A stretch of 64,000 nt of DNA from Rheinheimera sp. Lineage in GTDB: Bacteria > Pseudomonadota > Gammaproteobacteria > Enterobacterales > Alteromonadaceae. Location of the stretch: the NCBI RefSeq assembly GCF_030690345.1, contig NZ_JAUYGV010000007.1:186001-250000 (forward strand). Direction: 5' to 3'. Both the position numbers and the translations under genes were made by a program. Numbering within the stretch: position 1 is the first letter of the stretch; the number at the start of each line of letters is the position of its first letter. Shown piece after piece: positions 1 through 11,433 of the stretch. The notes below the pieces were generated by a model. The model was given only the letters and a program-made list of their open reading frames with translations, did not search any database and was not told where the DNA came from.

Positions 1-1
1 C

Positions 2-2167
2 GCTATTCAAAATGCTTTTGAAGAACCCGGTGAAGTGAATGTAGACCGCGTTAATGCACAACAAGCCAGACGGTTTCTCGACCGCGTGGTGGGCTTTATG
101 GTATCGCCGCTGTTATGGAAAAAAGTTGCCAGGGGGTTGTCTGCCGGCCGCGTGCAATCAGTCGCTGTGCGTTTAGTAGTAGAGCGTGAGCGCGAAATCA
201 AAGCCTTTGTGCCGGAAGAATACTGGACAGTTGCCGCAGATACCTTAACCGCGGCAAAACAGGCGTTGCAGTTGGATGTGACCAAACAGCAGGGTAAAGC
301 TTTTAAACCGGTGAATAAAGCCGAAGCTGACGCCGCCTTAGCCTTATTAAATAACGCCGGCTACAAGGTGCTGGAGCGGGAAGATAAACCCAGCAGCAGT
401 AAACCGCAGGCGCCTTTTATTACCTCGACATTGCAACAAGCAGCCAGCACCAGGCTGGGCTATGGTGTCAAAAAAACCATGATGCTGGCGCAGCGTTTGT
501 ATGAAGCCGGCCACATTACCTATATGCGTACCGATTCAACTAATTTAAGTGCGGATGCGGTAAGCGCTTGCCGTGACTATATTGCTGCACAGTTTGGTAA
601 AAAATATCTGCCGGAGCAGCCGCTGAGCTACGGCAGCAAAGCCAACGCCCAGGAAGCGCACGAAGCGATACGGCCGTCAGATGTGAATGTGTTGGCCGGT
701 AGTCTGGGCGATATGGAAGCCGATGCCCGCAAGCTGTACGAGCTAATTTGGCGCCAGTTTGTGGCGTGTCAGATGCCGCCGGCGTTATACGATGTGACGA
801 ATATTATTGTGCAGGCCGGTGATTTTGAATTAAAAGCCAAAGGCCGCGTGTTGCGTTTTGATGGTTGGACTAAGGTACAGCCGGCAGTTAAGCGCAAAGA
901 CGAAGAAGACAGTCTGTTACCCGATGTGAAACCGGGGGAAATGTTGCAACTGCAGCAATTGAACAGTGCGCAGCACTTTACCAAGCCTGCGGCGCGTTTT
1001 AGTGAAGCCAGCTTGGTAAAAGAGCTGGAGAAGCGCGGTATCGGCCGGCCCTCTACCTACGCGTCTATTATTTCGACCATTCAGGACCGCGGCTATGTGC
1101 GGGTAGAGAATAAACGCTTTTACGCGGAAAAGATGGGCGAAATAGTGACCGACCGCCTGGTAGAAAACTTCAATGATCTGATGAACTACGACTTTACTGC
1201 CAATATGGAACTGAAGCTGGATGACATTGCCAATGGCCAGGCGCAATGGCGTAAAGAGCTGGACAGCTTCTACGGCGATTTTTATCAAAAGCTGAAAACC
1301 GCAGAAAACGACCCTGAGCAGGGCGGCATGCGGGTAAATCAGTTTGTCCTGACAGATATTGTCTGCCCTACTTGCGGCCGGCCTATGGGCATTCGTACTG
1401 CTTCTACCGGGGTGTTTTTAGGTTGCTCCGGTTATAACCTGCCGCCGAAAGAACGTTGCACCACCACCATGAACCTGGTGTCCGGTGATGTGGCAGTAAA
1501 TGTCAGTGACGACGATGAAATGGAAACCGAAGCCCTGCGGCAGAAAAAACGCTGTGCCAAATGCGGTACGGCGATGGACAGTTATCTGATAGACGAGCAG
1601 CGTAAACTGCATGTTTGCGGCAATAACCCGGCGTGTGATGGCTATCAGGTAGAGCAGGGCAGCTTTAAAATTAAAGGCTACGACGGCCCGCTAATCGAAT
1701 GTGATAAGTGTGGCAGTGATATGCAGTTAAAATCCGGCCGCTTCGGTAAGTATTTTGGCTGTACTAATACGGAGTGTAAAAATACCCGTAAGCTGCTGCG
1801 TAGTGGCGAAGCTGCACCACCAAAAGAAGATCCGGTGCATTTGCCGGAGCTGAAGTGTGAAAAGTCGGATACCTACTTTGTGCTGCGTGATGGAGCCGCC
1901 GGTTTGTTTCTGGCAGCAGCTACCTTCCCGAAATCACGTGAGACACGGGCGCCGTTGGTAGCAGAGCTGGCCAAATACCGTGCGCAGTTATCACCAAAGT
2001 TCTATTACCTGGCCGATGCACCGGTAAAAGATCCAGAAGGTAATCCGGCAATAGTGCGCTGGAGCCGCAAGACCAAGCAGCAATATGTGATGTCAGAAAA
2101 AGACGGCAAAGCCACCGGTTGGTCGGCATGGTATGAAGCCGGCAAGTGGGTGGTAACTAAAGCCTGA
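2..2167 (+). CDS. topA: DNA topoisomerase I, C-terminal part (5' end outside window)
   Basis: Type IA topoisomerase that relaxes negative supercoils. The reading frame is open from base 2, so the N-terminal Toprim region lies upstream. Visible parts include the conserved stretch around NAQQARRF, the active-site region [12 protein letters not shown] with the catalytic Tyr, the [11 protein letters not shown] segment, and then several zinc-ribbon CxxC repeats (CPTCGR, CAKCGT, CDKCGS) followed by the C-terminal DNA-binding region. It matches Escherichia coli TopA along its whole visible length. The gene ends in a strong hairpin terminator. A GTG at 35 is an internal codon and not the start. Confidence 0.97.
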   Translation, partial: AIQNAFEEPGEVNVDRVNAQQARRFLDRVVGFMVSPLLWKKVARGLSAGRVQSVAVRLVVEREREIKAFVPEEYWTVAADTLTAAKQALQLDVTKQQGKAFKPVNKAEADAALALLNNAGYKVLEREDKPSSSKPQAPFITSTLQQAASTRLGYGVKKTMMLAQRLYEAGHITYMRTDSTNLSADAVSACRDYIAAQFGKKYLPEQPLSYGSKANAQEAHEAIRPSDVNVLAGSLGDMEADARKLYELIWRQFVACQMPPALYDVTNIIVQAGDFELKAKGRVLRFDGWTKVQPAVKRKDEEDSLLPDVKPGEMLQLQQLNSAQHFTKPAARFSEASLVKELEKRGIGRPSTYASIISTIQDRGYVRVENKRFYAEKMGEIVTDRLVENFNDLMNYDFTANMELKLDDIANGQAQWRKELDSFYGDFYQKLKTAENDPEQGGMRVNQFVLTDIVCPTCGRPMGIRTASTGVFLGCSGYNLPPKERCTTTMNLVSGDVAVNVSDDDEMETEALRQKKRCAKCGTAMDSYLIDEQRKLHVCGNNPACDGYQVEQGSFKIKGYDGPLIECDKCGSDMQLKSGRFGKYFGCTNTECKNTRKLLRSGEAAPPKEDPVHLPELKCEKSDTYFVLRDGAAGLFLAAATFPKSRETRAPLVAELAKYRAQLSPKFYYLADAPVKDPEGNPAIVRWSRKTKQQYVMSEKDGKATGWSAWYEAGKWVVTKA

Positions 2168-2186
2168 TGCTGTGCATGTTGTAAGT

Positions 2187-2215
2187 AAAACGGGCCGCTA
2201 TTGCGGCCCGTTTTT
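2187..2215 (+). terminator. Rho-independent terminator after topA, probably bidirectional
   Basis: An 8-bp GC stem (CGGGCCGC, loop TATT, GCGGCCCG) is flanked by AAAA on the left and TTTTT on the right. It can therefore terminate topA and also the convergent gene ending at 2228. Confidence 0.9.
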
Positions 2216-2227
2216 ATGTTGGAAGTG

Positions 2228-2992
2228 CTACCATTTGCGTTTTGGTGCAAACAGCTCGTCTAAATCTTTGTTTTCTTTTTCTTCTTTTTTCTCGCGGTCT
2301 CTTACATTGCCTTCTTTCAACTGGCTGGCAATATCTTCCAATCCCTGCATAATTTCTGATTTGCGCATCAATACATAGTCATCCTGATGCGGAGTGCTGC
2401 TGAGCGCCGTCAGGGCTTTTTCAAAATACTGCCTGGCAGAGCCAAGCATATTGTTGGCTCTGGCCTGATTACCGCGTTTAACCTGGCTTTCAACATTAAT
2501 ACGCAATTGCAGCACTTCAAGCCGTTTATCTTCCTGGATTACCATCTGCGTATCAATATTACCTCTGGCGTGCTCACCGCGCAGCACAGTACGCAGCCGC
2601 TTAATGCCTTTGATCATGGCAATAAGTTGTTGGTCATTGTCCGGTAAGGTCACAGTTTCTGCCACCGCGCTGCTATCGGCGCTATTGTCTGCCAGCCGGC
2701 TCTCAGTATCTTGCAAGCGCTGTTTAATATCACGCGCGCCGGGTTCCAGTTCAACCATAGCTTTGAGCGTTGTTGCGGTTCGTTTCAGCAACATTTGTTG
2801 CAGCGGCACAGACAGCGGCACATTAGCGGCATTCACCATCAACTCTTCGGTGTCCTCCAGCATAGCGCGCAACTTGCTGAACTCAGCACGTTTTAACGTG
2901 GCTAAGCGTTCTTTATGTTGTTGAATAGCATTAACTATTACTGCTATAACAACCAGAGCCACTACCAGCGTTATTATTAAGGTTAACAGCAT
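2228..2992 (-). CDS. membrane-anchored coiled-coil protein, unknown function
   Basis: A protein of 254 residues. Residues 1-23 form a strongly hydrophobic helix that fits a single N-terminal membrane anchor. The rest is hydrophilic, rich in Glu, Lys and Gln, and probably helical or coiled coil in the cytoplasm. A region near residues 175-210 (ANNMLGSARQYFEKAL) looks like a TPR-type helix pair. The tail is highly charged and ends FAPKRKW. I do not recognise a named family, although similar proteins sit beside topA in related Alteromonadales. It converges on topA and shares its terminator. Confidence 0.75.
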   Translation of the reverse strand: MLLTLIITLVVALVVIAVIVNAIQQHKERLATLKRAEFSKLRAMLEDTEELMVNAANVPLSVPLQQMLLKRTATTLKAMVELEPGARDIKQRLQDTESRLADNSADSSAVAETVTLPDNDQQLIAMIKGIKRLRTVLRGEHARGNIDTQMVIQEDKRLEVLQLRINVESQVKRGNQARANNMLGSARQYFEKALTALSSTPHQDDYVLMRKSEIMQGLEDIASQLKEGNVRDREKKEEKENKDLDELFAPKRKW

Positions 2993-3067
2993 TAAAACCT
3001 CGTCAAGGACAGAACCTGACTGTCATATTAATCACAAAACAGCTGAAATAACAGCGAACTGTATGCT

Positions 3068-3760
3068 TCAGGGCAAAGTCAGCCGGAACACGCCACCGCC
3101 ATATCTGCCGCCGTTACGCAGTTCAACAGTACCCCGCACGCCCTTATTGTTGTGCGCACGTGCAATAAGCTTAGCAAAAAATATTCCAAGTCCGGTGTGA
3201 TTGTTGGCTAAATCCGGTGTATTCATATCAATAGCGTCGCTATTCAGCATAAATTCCGGAAAGCCCTGACCATCGTCGTGCACTTCCAGTACCAGCAGTT
3301 GCTGCTGTTGGCTAACGGTAAGCAAAATACGCCGGTCACAATAGCGCAGCGCATTTGCAACGGCGTCATTAAGCAGATTCATAACCAGGTCATAGTCAAA
3401 AAACCAGTGCAGGTTATCCGGCAGTTCAGTCTGTAGCTGCAACTTACGCTGTTCGGTATAAAATTGATTTTTCAGCACCAATTCTTCAGCTATATCAGCC
3501 ATATAGTGTTGATCAATTTGTACCGGCAACTGGTTTCGCTCCAAACGGTATAATGACAGCAGTTGCAGCAGATTAGAGTTGAGCCGGTTGGCTTCATAAT
3601 TCAGCCGCGCCAACTCATCGCGGGCGTTGCCGGATAACTGCGCACTTTCCTGCTGAATAAGCTCTGTAGATTGGATCAGCATACACAATGAGTTTTTCAT
3701 ATCGTGAACAGTAGATGCCAGCACAGAAGCAAAATCAATAGCCGGTACAGTTTTACTCAT
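3068..3760 (-). CDS. soluble sensor histidine kinase, orphan
   Basis: A 230-residue kinase core without membrane segments or an obvious sensor domain. The H box is STVHDMKNSL near residues 16-25. A HATPase domain follows, with an N-box region (NLLNDAVANALRY), a G1 box (HDDGQGFP) and a G2-type HTGLGIFFAK. A good ribosome site (AAGGAG) precedes the ATG. No response regulator is adjacent. With no input domain it probably works with a partner encoded elsewhere. The signal is unknown. Confidence 0.85.
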   Translation of the reverse strand: MSKTVPAIDFASVLASTVHDMKNSLCMLIQSTELIQQESAQLSGNARDELARLNYEANRLNSNLLQLLSLYRLERNQLPVQIDQHYMADIAEELVLKNQFYTEQRKLQLQTELPDNLHWFFDYDLVMNLLNDAVANALRYCDRRILLTVSQQQQLLVLEVHDDGQGFPEFMLNSDAIDMNTPDLANNHTGLGIFFAKLIARAHNNKGVRGTVELRNGGRYGGGVFRLTLP

Positions 3761-3920
3761 AAGTGCTCCTTAGGATAACCACGCTACGGCCACAAAAGCG
3801 GCTGGCAGCCACTATAGTTTTAGCTACCATTAGTTATAGCGGCAAGGAAATTAAAAATAAGTTGGAATATCTTGCCAGATAGGTATATTGAGCAATGATA
3901 TGCCATTACCGGATCTGTGA

Positions 3921-4901
<981 letters not shown>

Positions 4902-4939
4902 CCGGTAGCGTTTCGTACACAGTGTCCGGATAACTGCAG

Positions 4940-5797
4940 ATGATCCCTGTTGAGTTAATTTTGTTAGTGCTAAGCCCGGTATTTCTCGGCTTTATCGGCT
5001 GGGAGTGGTACCGCGCCAGGCATGCTGCTCCGGCGTTGTATCGCTGGCAGGATACGCTGGCAAACGCGGTATTGGCACTGCTGCATCAGGGCAGTGATAT
5101 GCTGGCTTTGCTGCTGTTAATGCCGTTTTTTCTCTGGCTGCATCAGTTTCGGTTGTTTGATATTGAGCTGAGTGTCGCTACTATTGCTATCGCATTTTTA
5201 TTGCAGGACTTTCTCTACTACTGGTTCCATCGTGCGTCGCACCATGTCCGCTGGTTATGGGCCTCGCATGTGGCACACCACAGCTCCAGGTTGATGAACT
5301 TCAGTACCGCATTCCGGCAAAGCCTGACCTACCCCTTATCCGGCATGTGGTTATTCTGGACACCAATGATTCTGCTTGGTTTTACGCCTTCAGTAGTGTT
5401 TGCTGTAGTGGCGCTTAATCTGGCTTTTCAGTTTTTTGTCCATACGCAAGCTGTGCGCTCGTTAGGCGCGTTGGAATGGCTGTTTAATACGCCGTCACAT
5501 CATCGGGTGCATCACGCCTGTAATCCGGTGTATATCGATAAGAACTTTGGCGGCGTGCTGATTATCTGGGATCGGCTGTTCGGCAGCTTTGTCGCTGAGC
5601 GTGACGACGAACCCTGCCGTTACGGCATTACCGATGATTTTCACTCCGACAACCCGCTAACCATCACCTTCTACGAATGGCGGCGCATGTGGCGCGACTG
5701 TTTAACACAGTCGTCACTGCGTAGCCTTGGCCGGACCTTATTCGGTGCGCCGGTAAAGTCCGCGCCAACAGAGCACAAAGCACCATCCCCTGACTAA
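4940..5797 (+). CDS. sterol desaturase / fatty acid hydroxylase family membrane enzyme
   Basis: An integral-membrane di-iron oxygenase family protein of 285 residues. It has hydrophobic segments near residues 1-22, 48-70, 82-98 and 138-170. The histidine boxes that would bind the two irons are present: HRASHH, then HVAHHSS, then HRVHHACN. The family hydroxylates or desaturates lipids and sterols; the substrate here cannot be read from sequence. It begins 38 bp after cysB and could be co-transcribed, but no functional link is evident. Confidence 0.88.
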   Translation: MIPVELILLVLSPVFLGFIGWEWYRARHAAPALYRWQDTLANAVLALLHQGSDMLALLLLMPFFLWLHQFRLFDIELSVATIAIAFLLQDFLYYWFHRASHHVRWLWASHVAHHSSRLMNFSTAFRQSLTYPLSGMWLFWTPMILLGFTPSVVFAVVALNLAFQFFVHTQAVRSLGALEWLFNTPSHHRVHHACNPVYIDKNFGGVLIIWDRLFGSFVAERDDEPCRYGITDDFHSDNPLTITFYEWRRMWRDCLTQSSLRSLGRTLFGAPVKSAPTEHKAPSPD

Positions 5798-5887
5798 GAC
5801 TTTTTTCTGCATCTTTTGGCTTTAACCGGCAAAAGCAGCTGTTATGCACTAAGCTTGAGGCAATCCGATAACGCCTTGAGGTGTAAT

Positions 5888-6718
5888 ATGAAAACTTACA
5901 AGCTGTTAGTCGTTGTACTCACTATAACCTTAGCTGGTTGCGAACCCGCCATGCAACAACCACAGACACAAGCTCAGGCACCTGCCACAGATGCCCCGGC
6001 GTCTACTGAAGTTGCAAAACCGGCCTGCAATATGACCATGGGTATGGATGCCTGGGAGCCATACCAGTATATCTCTGTCGGTAATACCGTTACCGGGCTT
6101 GATGTAGAGCTGGTGCAGGCGGTTGCCGAAGGGATGCAGTGCGAGTTAGATGTGGTGCAGGGCAGTTGGCTGGAGTTATTAACCCTGTTAAAAGACGGAG
6201 AGGTAGATTTTGTGCTCGGTGCATCGAAAACGCCCGACAGAGAAGAATTTGCCTACTTTTCAGAGCCATACCGTGAAGAGCGCTTTCAGCTGTATGTGCG
6301 TAAAGAGCAAGCTGGTTTACCGTTCGATGACCTGAAAGCCTTTATCGGCGCCGGGCATAAAGTTGGCATAGTTAACGAGTATTTTTATGGCGACGAGGTA
6401 GCCGCTTTGTACGCTGATGAAGCCCACAAAGATAAGTTTGTCGGCGCTATTATCAGTGAGCTGAATATGGCCCGCTTGTTAGACGAAGAGATCGACGGTT
6501 TGTTGGAAGACAGCTTCGTTGGAGCGTCAATTTTACGCCGTAAAGGGTTGGACAAGTATATTCAGCCACACAGTATCAGCCTGGGCGCGTCAGACGTGTA
6601 CGTTATGTTTAGCAAAAGTTCGGTGACAGAGCAGCAGGTACAGCGTTTTAACAGCGGCCTGCAGCAACTGCGTGACGATGGCAGTTACAACCGTATTGTG
6701 GATAAATACCGTAACTAA
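5888..6718 (+). CDS. solute-binding lipoprotein of amino-acid type (SBP family 3)
   Basis: The ATG at 5888 is chosen because it begins a lipoprotein signal ([19 protein letters not shown], lipobox LAGC). The longer frame from a TTG at 5816 would bury that signal. After a Pro/Ala/Gln-rich linker of about 30 residues comes a periplasmic binding-protein fold typical of polar amino-acid transporters or soluble sensors ([49 protein letters not shown]). No permease or ATPase gene adjoins it, so it may serve a distant transporter or act as a sensor. It converges on mutH, overlapping by 4 bp. Confidence 0.85.
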   Translation: MKTYKLLVVVLTITLAGCEPAMQQPQTQAQAPATDAPASTEVAKPACNMTMGMDAWEPYQYISVGNTVTGLDVELVQAVAEGMQCELDVVQGSWLELLTLLKDGEVDFVLGASKTPDREEFAYFSEPYREERFQLYVRKEQAGLPFDDLKAFIGAGHKVGIVNEYFYGDEVAALYADEAHKDKFVGAIISELNMARLLDEEIDGLLEDSFVGASILRRKGLDKYIQPHSISLGASDVYVMFSKSSVTEQQVQRFNSGLQQLRDDGSYNRIVDKYRN

Positions 6719-7395
6719 CTCAGCTGAAACTGTTGGTGTAACAACGCCGCGGTGAAACCGGCTTTTAAGTAAAAACCTCTGGGCAGGGTGCGGATAGGTT
6801 CGCCCTTTGCGCCAACAGCAGCTGTAAGTGCTTTGCTGTTGGCGGCTTTGGGCCGCAATTGCAGAATTTTGCCCTGAGCCCCGCGAATAGTAGCGATACC
6901 GCCAAGTGTGATTTGCTCCATCAGTTCTTCCCAATCTTGTTGCAACGCCCGTTGCTGCTCCGGGCTGGGTTGCCATAAAAATGCCGTGCCTACCATACGT
7001 TCGGCCAGAGGGATGCTGCGCTCCGCCAAAATGGGTACCCATAGTACCCGTTGCAGCTTCTGACAAACCCAGGACTCATGCCATTGCTGACCGGCAACGC
7101 CGGTGAGTGGTGCAACACAGACATAAGTGCTCTCAAGCGGTTTGCCTTGTTGATCAATCGGCAGGGTTTTTAGCTCTACGCCTAAATGCGGAAAATCAGG
7201 TTCGGCTTTTGAACCGGCGCTGGCACCAAGTATTTGCTCCAGTAACTGGCCGACCCAGCCTTTGTCCTTTTGCAGATTCTGCGGCACCGGCAGCTGTATT
7301 TGAGCGGCAAGTTGCCCCAGGGTTAACCCGGCGAGGGCATTGCTGCGGCTTAGTAATTCGGCAAGTGTTGCAGGAGCAGCAGGCATAAAGGTCAT
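6715..7395 (-). CDS. mutH: DNA mismatch repair endonuclease MutH
   Basis: Nicks the unmethylated strand at hemimethylated GATC sites after activation by MutS-MutL. The restriction-like catalytic motif D-x6-E-x-K is visible as [10 protein letters not shown], preceded by the conserved [11 protein letters not shown] and LGASAGSK. The C-terminal [10 protein letters not shown] and LPRGFYLK also match Escherichia coli MutH. The frame is open to 7473, but family similarity starts near the ATG codons at 7395 and 7386. I use 7395 and 7386 is equally possible. Divergent from rppH, as in enterics. Confidence 0.95.
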   Translation of the reverse strand: MTFMPAAPATLAELLSRSNALAGLTLGQLAAQIQLPVPQNLQKDKGWVGQLLEQILGASAGSKAEPDFPHLGVELKTLPIDQQGKPLESTYVCVAPLTGVAGQQWHESWVCQKLQRVLWVPILAERSIPLAERMVGTAFLWQPSPEQQRALQQDWEELMEQITLGGIATIRGAQGKILQLRPKAANSKALTAAVGAKGEPIRTLPRGFYLKAGFTAALLHQQFQLS

Positions 7396-7766
7396 TTTAA
7401 ACAAGGGGTGAAATACGCTAGCATTTTTTCGCCCGGTTTGCTGCTTAAAAACGCAGCAAACGGACTTACTCACAAGCCAAGCTGATAATCAATATTGATG
7501 TATAAGCTGTAATGCATTGAAACTATTTTAAAAAAAACTGCAAAGCTGACAGCCGTGCTGAGGACTTTCCGGGTTATGCAGTGGTTAAACTAATAGTGTG
7601 CACAGTTTTATCAACAGTCTCTGTGAAAAAGTGCACATGGGCTGGTGTTGTAAAGTGCTTGTTGTGGATAAGTCTGTAAAACCAGTGCTGAAAATACCGT
7701 TTGCCCAAGCCCTGACTTTATGAAAGAATCTTTTACATATTGTTTTAAGATCCGCCAGAGGTTTGT
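7396..7766. other. mutH-rppH divergent intergenic region
   Basis: About 370 bp without a supported gene. It must hold the divergent promoters of mutH and the rppH operon. It contains one exact DnaA-box 9-mer on the minus strand (7663-7671, TGTGGATAA on plus), a near match TTATCAACA around 7604, and two GTGCAC palindromes near 7600 and 7631. No strong sigma70 promoter could be assigned with confidence. Confidence 0.4.
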
Positions 7767-8270
7767 GTGATCGATGCCGAAGGTTTTCGGGCCAATGTCG
7801 GCATAGTGATTTGTAATCACCAGGGACAGGTGTTTTGGGCAAAACGGTATGGTCAGCATTCCTGGCAATACCCACAGGGTGGCATTGATGATGGCGAAAC
7901 GCCGGAACAAGCCATGTTCCGTGAATTACATGAAGAGGTAGGCCTGACCGCAAAAGATGTGGAGATCATTGCCACAACCAAGCATTGGTTAAGGTATAAA
8001 CTGCCGAAGCGGTTAATTCGCAAAGACAGCAACCCGGTGTGTATTGGCCAGAAGCAAAAGTGGTTTTTGCTACGGCTGACCTGCGCAGACGAAGATGTAA
8101 ATTTACTTAAAACCACGCATCCTGAATTTGATAGCTGGCGTTGGGTCAGTTATTGGTATCCGGTACGTCAGGTTGTCGCGTTTAAGCGCGAAGTTTACAG
8201 AAAAGTCATGAAAGAGTTTGCTCCGGTCGCTTTGCCGTTTATCCGCCGCGAAGGCAAAAAGAAGAGTTAG
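7767..8270 (+). CDS. rppH: RNA pyrophosphohydrolase RppH
   Basis: Nudix hydrolase that removes pyrophosphate from the 5' end of mRNAs and so starts RNase E-dependent decay. Starts with GTG ([14 protein letters not shown]). The Nudix box [22 protein letters not shown] has the required Gx5Ex7REUxEExGU pattern. [10 protein letters not shown] and the C-terminal [13 protein letters not shown] are typical of RppH. It heads an operon with ptsP, 38 bp downstream, the same order as in Escherichia coli. Confidence 0.96.
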   Translation: MIDAEGFRANVGIVICNHQGQVFWAKRYGQHSWQYPQGGIDDGETPEQAMFRELHEEVGLTAKDVEIIATTKHWLRYKLPKRLIRKDSNPVCIGQKQKWFLLRLTCADEDVNLLKTTHPEFDSWRWVSYWYPVRQVVAFKREVYRKVMKEFAPVALPFIRREGKKKS

Positions 8271-8308
8271 TAAAGCAGGTTAACCGCTGAACTGAAGATG
8301 GGGCTCTT

Positions 8309-10567
8309 ATGTTAGGCCAGTTAAGGCGAATAGTTCAGGACGTAGCACAAGAGCCGGTGCTTCAAAACGCATTAGCCGGCTTGGTGACAAGCGTTAAACA
8401 GGCACTGGCAACGGAATGTTGCTCAGTGTACCTGGCTGATTATGAACAACAGCACTTTATGCTGATGGCCACTGACGGCCTGAACCCTGACGCTATAGGC
8501 AGTATTGCTATTGGTTTCTCGGAGGGCTTAATCGGTTGGGTAGGCCAGCGTGAAGAGCCCATCAATCTGGCGAAAGCCCACTTACATCCGCGCTTTAAAG
8601 TTACCCCCGAAGTCAGTGAAGACCGTTTCTCCGCCTTTTTAGGCTGCCCTATTATTCACCATCGTAAAGTGCTTGGGGTCTTAACCATCCAGCAAGGCGC
8701 CGATCGTGTGTTTAATGAAGATGAAGAATCTTTCCTCGTTACCCTGGGCGCCCAGTTGGCATCAGTACTGGCCAATGCCGAAATGCGCCAGGCGGCCAGT
8801 GAAACAACTGCAGGCCACACCCAAACCGGACAGTTAAAAGGCTTGCCCGGCGCGCCCGGCATCGCTATCGGTGAAGCTTTTGTGTTAGAGCCGGCCAATG
8901 ACTTTAACGCCATTTCGCTGAAACGCTCGGACGAGCCGGAAAAAGAGCTGGCGCACTTTTACCGTGCCGTAAAAATTACTAAGGCCGAGTTTAACCGGCT
9001 GGCCGAGCGCATGAGCGGGCATTTGCCGCCCGATGCCCTGGCTATTTTTGATGTGTACCACCAGCTGCTGGATGCCGCCAGTCTGGGTCGTGAAATAGAG
9101 CAACAAATTGCCCAGGGTTGGTGTGCCAAAAGCGCGTTAAAGCGGGTGGTGGAGAAGTTCGCCAGGCAATTTGACGATATGGACGATCCGTACCTGCGAG
9201 AACGTGGCACCGACATCCGCGATTTGGGCCAGCGGGTATTAAACAATTTGCTGGATACCGAGCAGCGTAAAATTAAACTGCCGGAAAAAGTGGTGCTGGT
9301 GGCTGACAACGTTACCGCCACTATGCTGGCGGAAGTGCCGCGGGAACAACTGGTAGCGATAGTGTCGCTAAAAGGTTCGGTGAACTCGCACGCGGCTATT
9401 ATGGCACGGGCGTTGGGCATTCCTGCAGTAATGGGGGTAGATGAGCTGCCACTGTTGCACTGGCAGGGGCAACGGCTGATTGTTGATGGCTACCAGGGCC
9501 ATATTCTGTTATCGCCGGTAGAAGCCATATGTGCTGAATATCAGCGCTTAATCAGTGAAGATGCCGCCTTAAATGCCCGTTATCTGGCCGAGATTGCATT
9601 GCCGTCGCAAACCTTGTGCGGCGCCGGGTTTAATTTAATGGTGAACTCCGGGTTAGCCATTGAACTGGAAACCACAGAACCGCAATATACCGGCGGAGTG
9701 GGCTTGTACCGTACCGAGTTCCCTTTTATTATGCGCAGCCGGTTTCCGACGGAGCAAGAGCAAATAGAGTTGTACCGTAAGGTGCTGGAGAATTACCCCG
9801 ATAAACCGGTAATTATGCGCACCCTGGACGTGGGCGGTGATAAAGCGCTGCCGTACTTCAGTATTGTTGAAGAGAATCCGTTTTTGGGCTGGCGCGGTAT
9901 TCGTTTAACCCTGGATCATCCGGAAATTTTTCTGGTACAAATCCGTGCCATGCTAAAGGCTAATCTGGCGTTGGATAACCTGCATATTTTACTGCCGATG
10001 ATCACCGACTTAGCCGAAGTAGATGAATCAATCCGGCTGATCAGGCAAGCCAGTTTTGAAGTCAGCGATGAGTTAGCCATTGATTTACCCAAACCGAAAA
10101 TCGGCGTGATGATTGAAGTGCCGTCGATTATGTACCAATTGCCTGAGTTAGCGCGCAAGGTAGATTTTTGCTCTATCGGCACTAACGATTTAACCCAGTA
10201 TTTATTAGCGGTAGATCGCAACAACCCCAGGGTGGCAGGCCTGTATGACGCCATGCATCCTGCTGTGCTGCGCGCATTGCATCAACTGGCACAACAGGCA
10301 AACGGCTTGCAGTTTCCCATCAGTGTTTGCGGCGAGCTTGCCGGTGAACCGGCTGGTGTATTGCTGCTGGCAGCAATGGGATATGACAGTTTCAGTATGA
10401 ACAGCAGTAACCTGGCAAAAATAAAATGGCTGTTACGCCGGGTAGAAATGTCTGAGTTGGCTTTATTGCTGCCTGAAGTGCTGGCTTGTCCGTCGGCTAA
10501 ACAGGTACGCGCACATATACAACGCTTTTTAGAGCAAAAACAATTATTAAGCCAGCTACGTGCCTGA
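8309..10567 (+). CDS. ptsP: phosphoenolpyruvate-protein phosphotransferase PtsP (EI-Ntr)
   Basis: First enzyme of the nitrogen phosphotransferase system; passes phosphate from PEP to NPr. Residues 1-165 form a GAF domain, followed by the HPr-binding helical domain. The swivelling phosphohistidine domain carries GSVNSHAAIMARALGIP, with the active His. The C-terminal PEP-binding TIM barrel carries RTLDVGGDK, PFLGWRGIR, GTNDLTQY and the active Cys in SVCGELAG. The length of 752 residues is normal. Part of the rppH-ptsP-TauE-lgt-thyA run, all on one strand. Confidence 0.96.
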   Translation: MLGQLRRIVQDVAQEPVLQNALAGLVTSVKQALATECCSVYLADYEQQHFMLMATDGLNPDAIGSIAIGFSEGLIGWVGQREEPINLAKAHLHPRFKVTPEVSEDRFSAFLGCPIIHHRKVLGVLTIQQGADRVFNEDEESFLVTLGAQLASVLANAEMRQAASETTAGHTQTGQLKGLPGAPGIAIGEAFVLEPANDFNAISLKRSDEPEKELAHFYRAVKITKAEFNRLAERMSGHLPPDALAIFDVYHQLLDAASLGREIEQQIAQGWCAKSALKRVVEKFARQFDDMDDPYLRERGTDIRDLGQRVLNNLLDTEQRKIKLPEKVVLVADNVTATMLAEVPREQLVAIVSLKGSVNSHAAIMARALGIPAVMGVDELPLLHWQGQRLIVDGYQGHILLSPVEAICAEYQRLISEDAALNARYLAEIALPSQTLCGAGFNLMVNSGLAIELETTEPQYTGGVGLYRTEFPFIMRSRFPTEQEQIELYRKVLENYPDKPVIMRTLDVGGDKALPYFSIVEENPFLGWRGIRLTLDHPEIFLVQIRAMLKANLALDNLHILLPMITDLAEVDESIRLIRQASFEVSDELAIDLPKPKIGVMIEVPSIMYQLPELARKVDFCSIGTNDLTQYLLAVDRNNPRVAGLYDAMHPAVLRALHQLAQQANGLQFPISVCGELAGEPAGVLLLAAMGYDSFSMNSSNLAKIKWLLRRVEMSELALLLPEVLACPSAKQVRAHIQRFLEQKQLLSQLRA

Positions 10568-10630
10568 TCCGGTTTCAGCCCTTATTAAAGGCTGCCACGA
10601 CGGATATCGCTGGCTGGTTACGGGAACTCT

Positions 10631-11425
10631 GTGTTAACCATTATTCTGCTTGCTTTGTTACTTGGTGCCCTGGTGGGGTTTCTTGCCGGATTGCTCGGCA
10701 TTGGTGGTGGCCTGGTTATTGTACCGGTGCTGGTGATGCTGCTGCCGGCCTATGGTGTGGTGCCGGCTGATCAAGCTATCCTGGTTGCGGTTGCCACCTC
10801 GCTGGGGTCTATTATCATTACTGCCACCTCGTCCGTGTATGCGCATCACCGCTGGGGCAGCGTGCCCTGGTCGATAGCCGGCGGCATTATGGCCGGAGCC
10901 GCTATTGGTGCATGGAGCGTTGGCTATTTGGCACACAATATCAGTGGTGCTGTGTTACAGCTTATTTTCGGTGTAGCAGTGTTACTGTTGGCGCTGCGGA
11001 TGTTGGGGTCGCGCTCTACTCTGGGCAAAAAGCCGCTGCCGGGTAAAGGTGTGTTGGTAATGATTTCAGCAGTACTGGGCGGCATTGCCAGTTTGCTTGG
11101 CATTGGTGGCGGTGCGCTGTTTGTGCCGGTGCTGAATTATTTTTCAGTGGATATGCGCCGTGCCATTGGTTGTGCCGCTGCCAGTGGTATTGCCATTGCG
11201 CTGTTCGGTACTCTTGGTTATGTTATTGCCGGCTGGCAGCACTACCGGCTGGCGGAGGGGTTTATCGGTTACATCTATTTACCGGCATTACTGGGGATAG
11301 TGACAACGTCGGTATTTACTGCGCCCCTGGGGGCCAGATTAACCCAAACTTTGCCGGTATTGACGATTAAGCGGGTGTTTGGTGTTTTTTTACTGCTGGT
11401 TTCAGCAAAAATGATGTTTAGTTAA
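10631..11425 (+). CDS. TauE/SafE family membrane transporter
   Basis: A predicted sulfite or sulfoacetate-type exporter of the cytoplasmic membrane. The 264 residues have about eight hydrophobic helices and two internal family repeats, each with the glycine-rich signature ([18 protein letters not shown] near residues 15-32 and [16 protein letters not shown] in the second half). Starts with GTG after a GGGA ribosome site. It sits between ptsP and lgt, where enterics have no gene. Substrate unknown; the family also covers other organic anions. Confidence 0.9.
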   Translation: MLTIILLALLLGALVGFLAGLLGIGGGLVIVPVLVMLLPAYGVVPADQAILVAVATSLGSIIITATSSVYAHHRWGSVPWSIAGGIMAGAAIGAWSVGYLAHNISGAVLQLIFGVAVLLLALRMLGSRSTLGKKPLPGKGVLVMISAVLGGIASLLGIGGGALFVPVLNYFSVDMRRAIGCAAASGIAIALFGTLGYVIAGWQHYRLAEGFIGYIYLPALLGIVTTSVFTAPLGARLTQTLPVLTIKRVFGVFLLLVSAKMMFS

Positions 11426-11433
11426 GGGTAGTT

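Noticed and set aside
6590-7066. 158-codon frame on the minus strand overlapping mutH and the binding lipoprotein
   Set aside because: It overlaps two well-supported genes in another frame and its translation has no coherent family pattern.
7600-7680. Replication origin near the DnaA boxes
   Set aside because: Only one exact box, no AT-rich unwinding region and no dnaA, dnaN or gidA neighbours.
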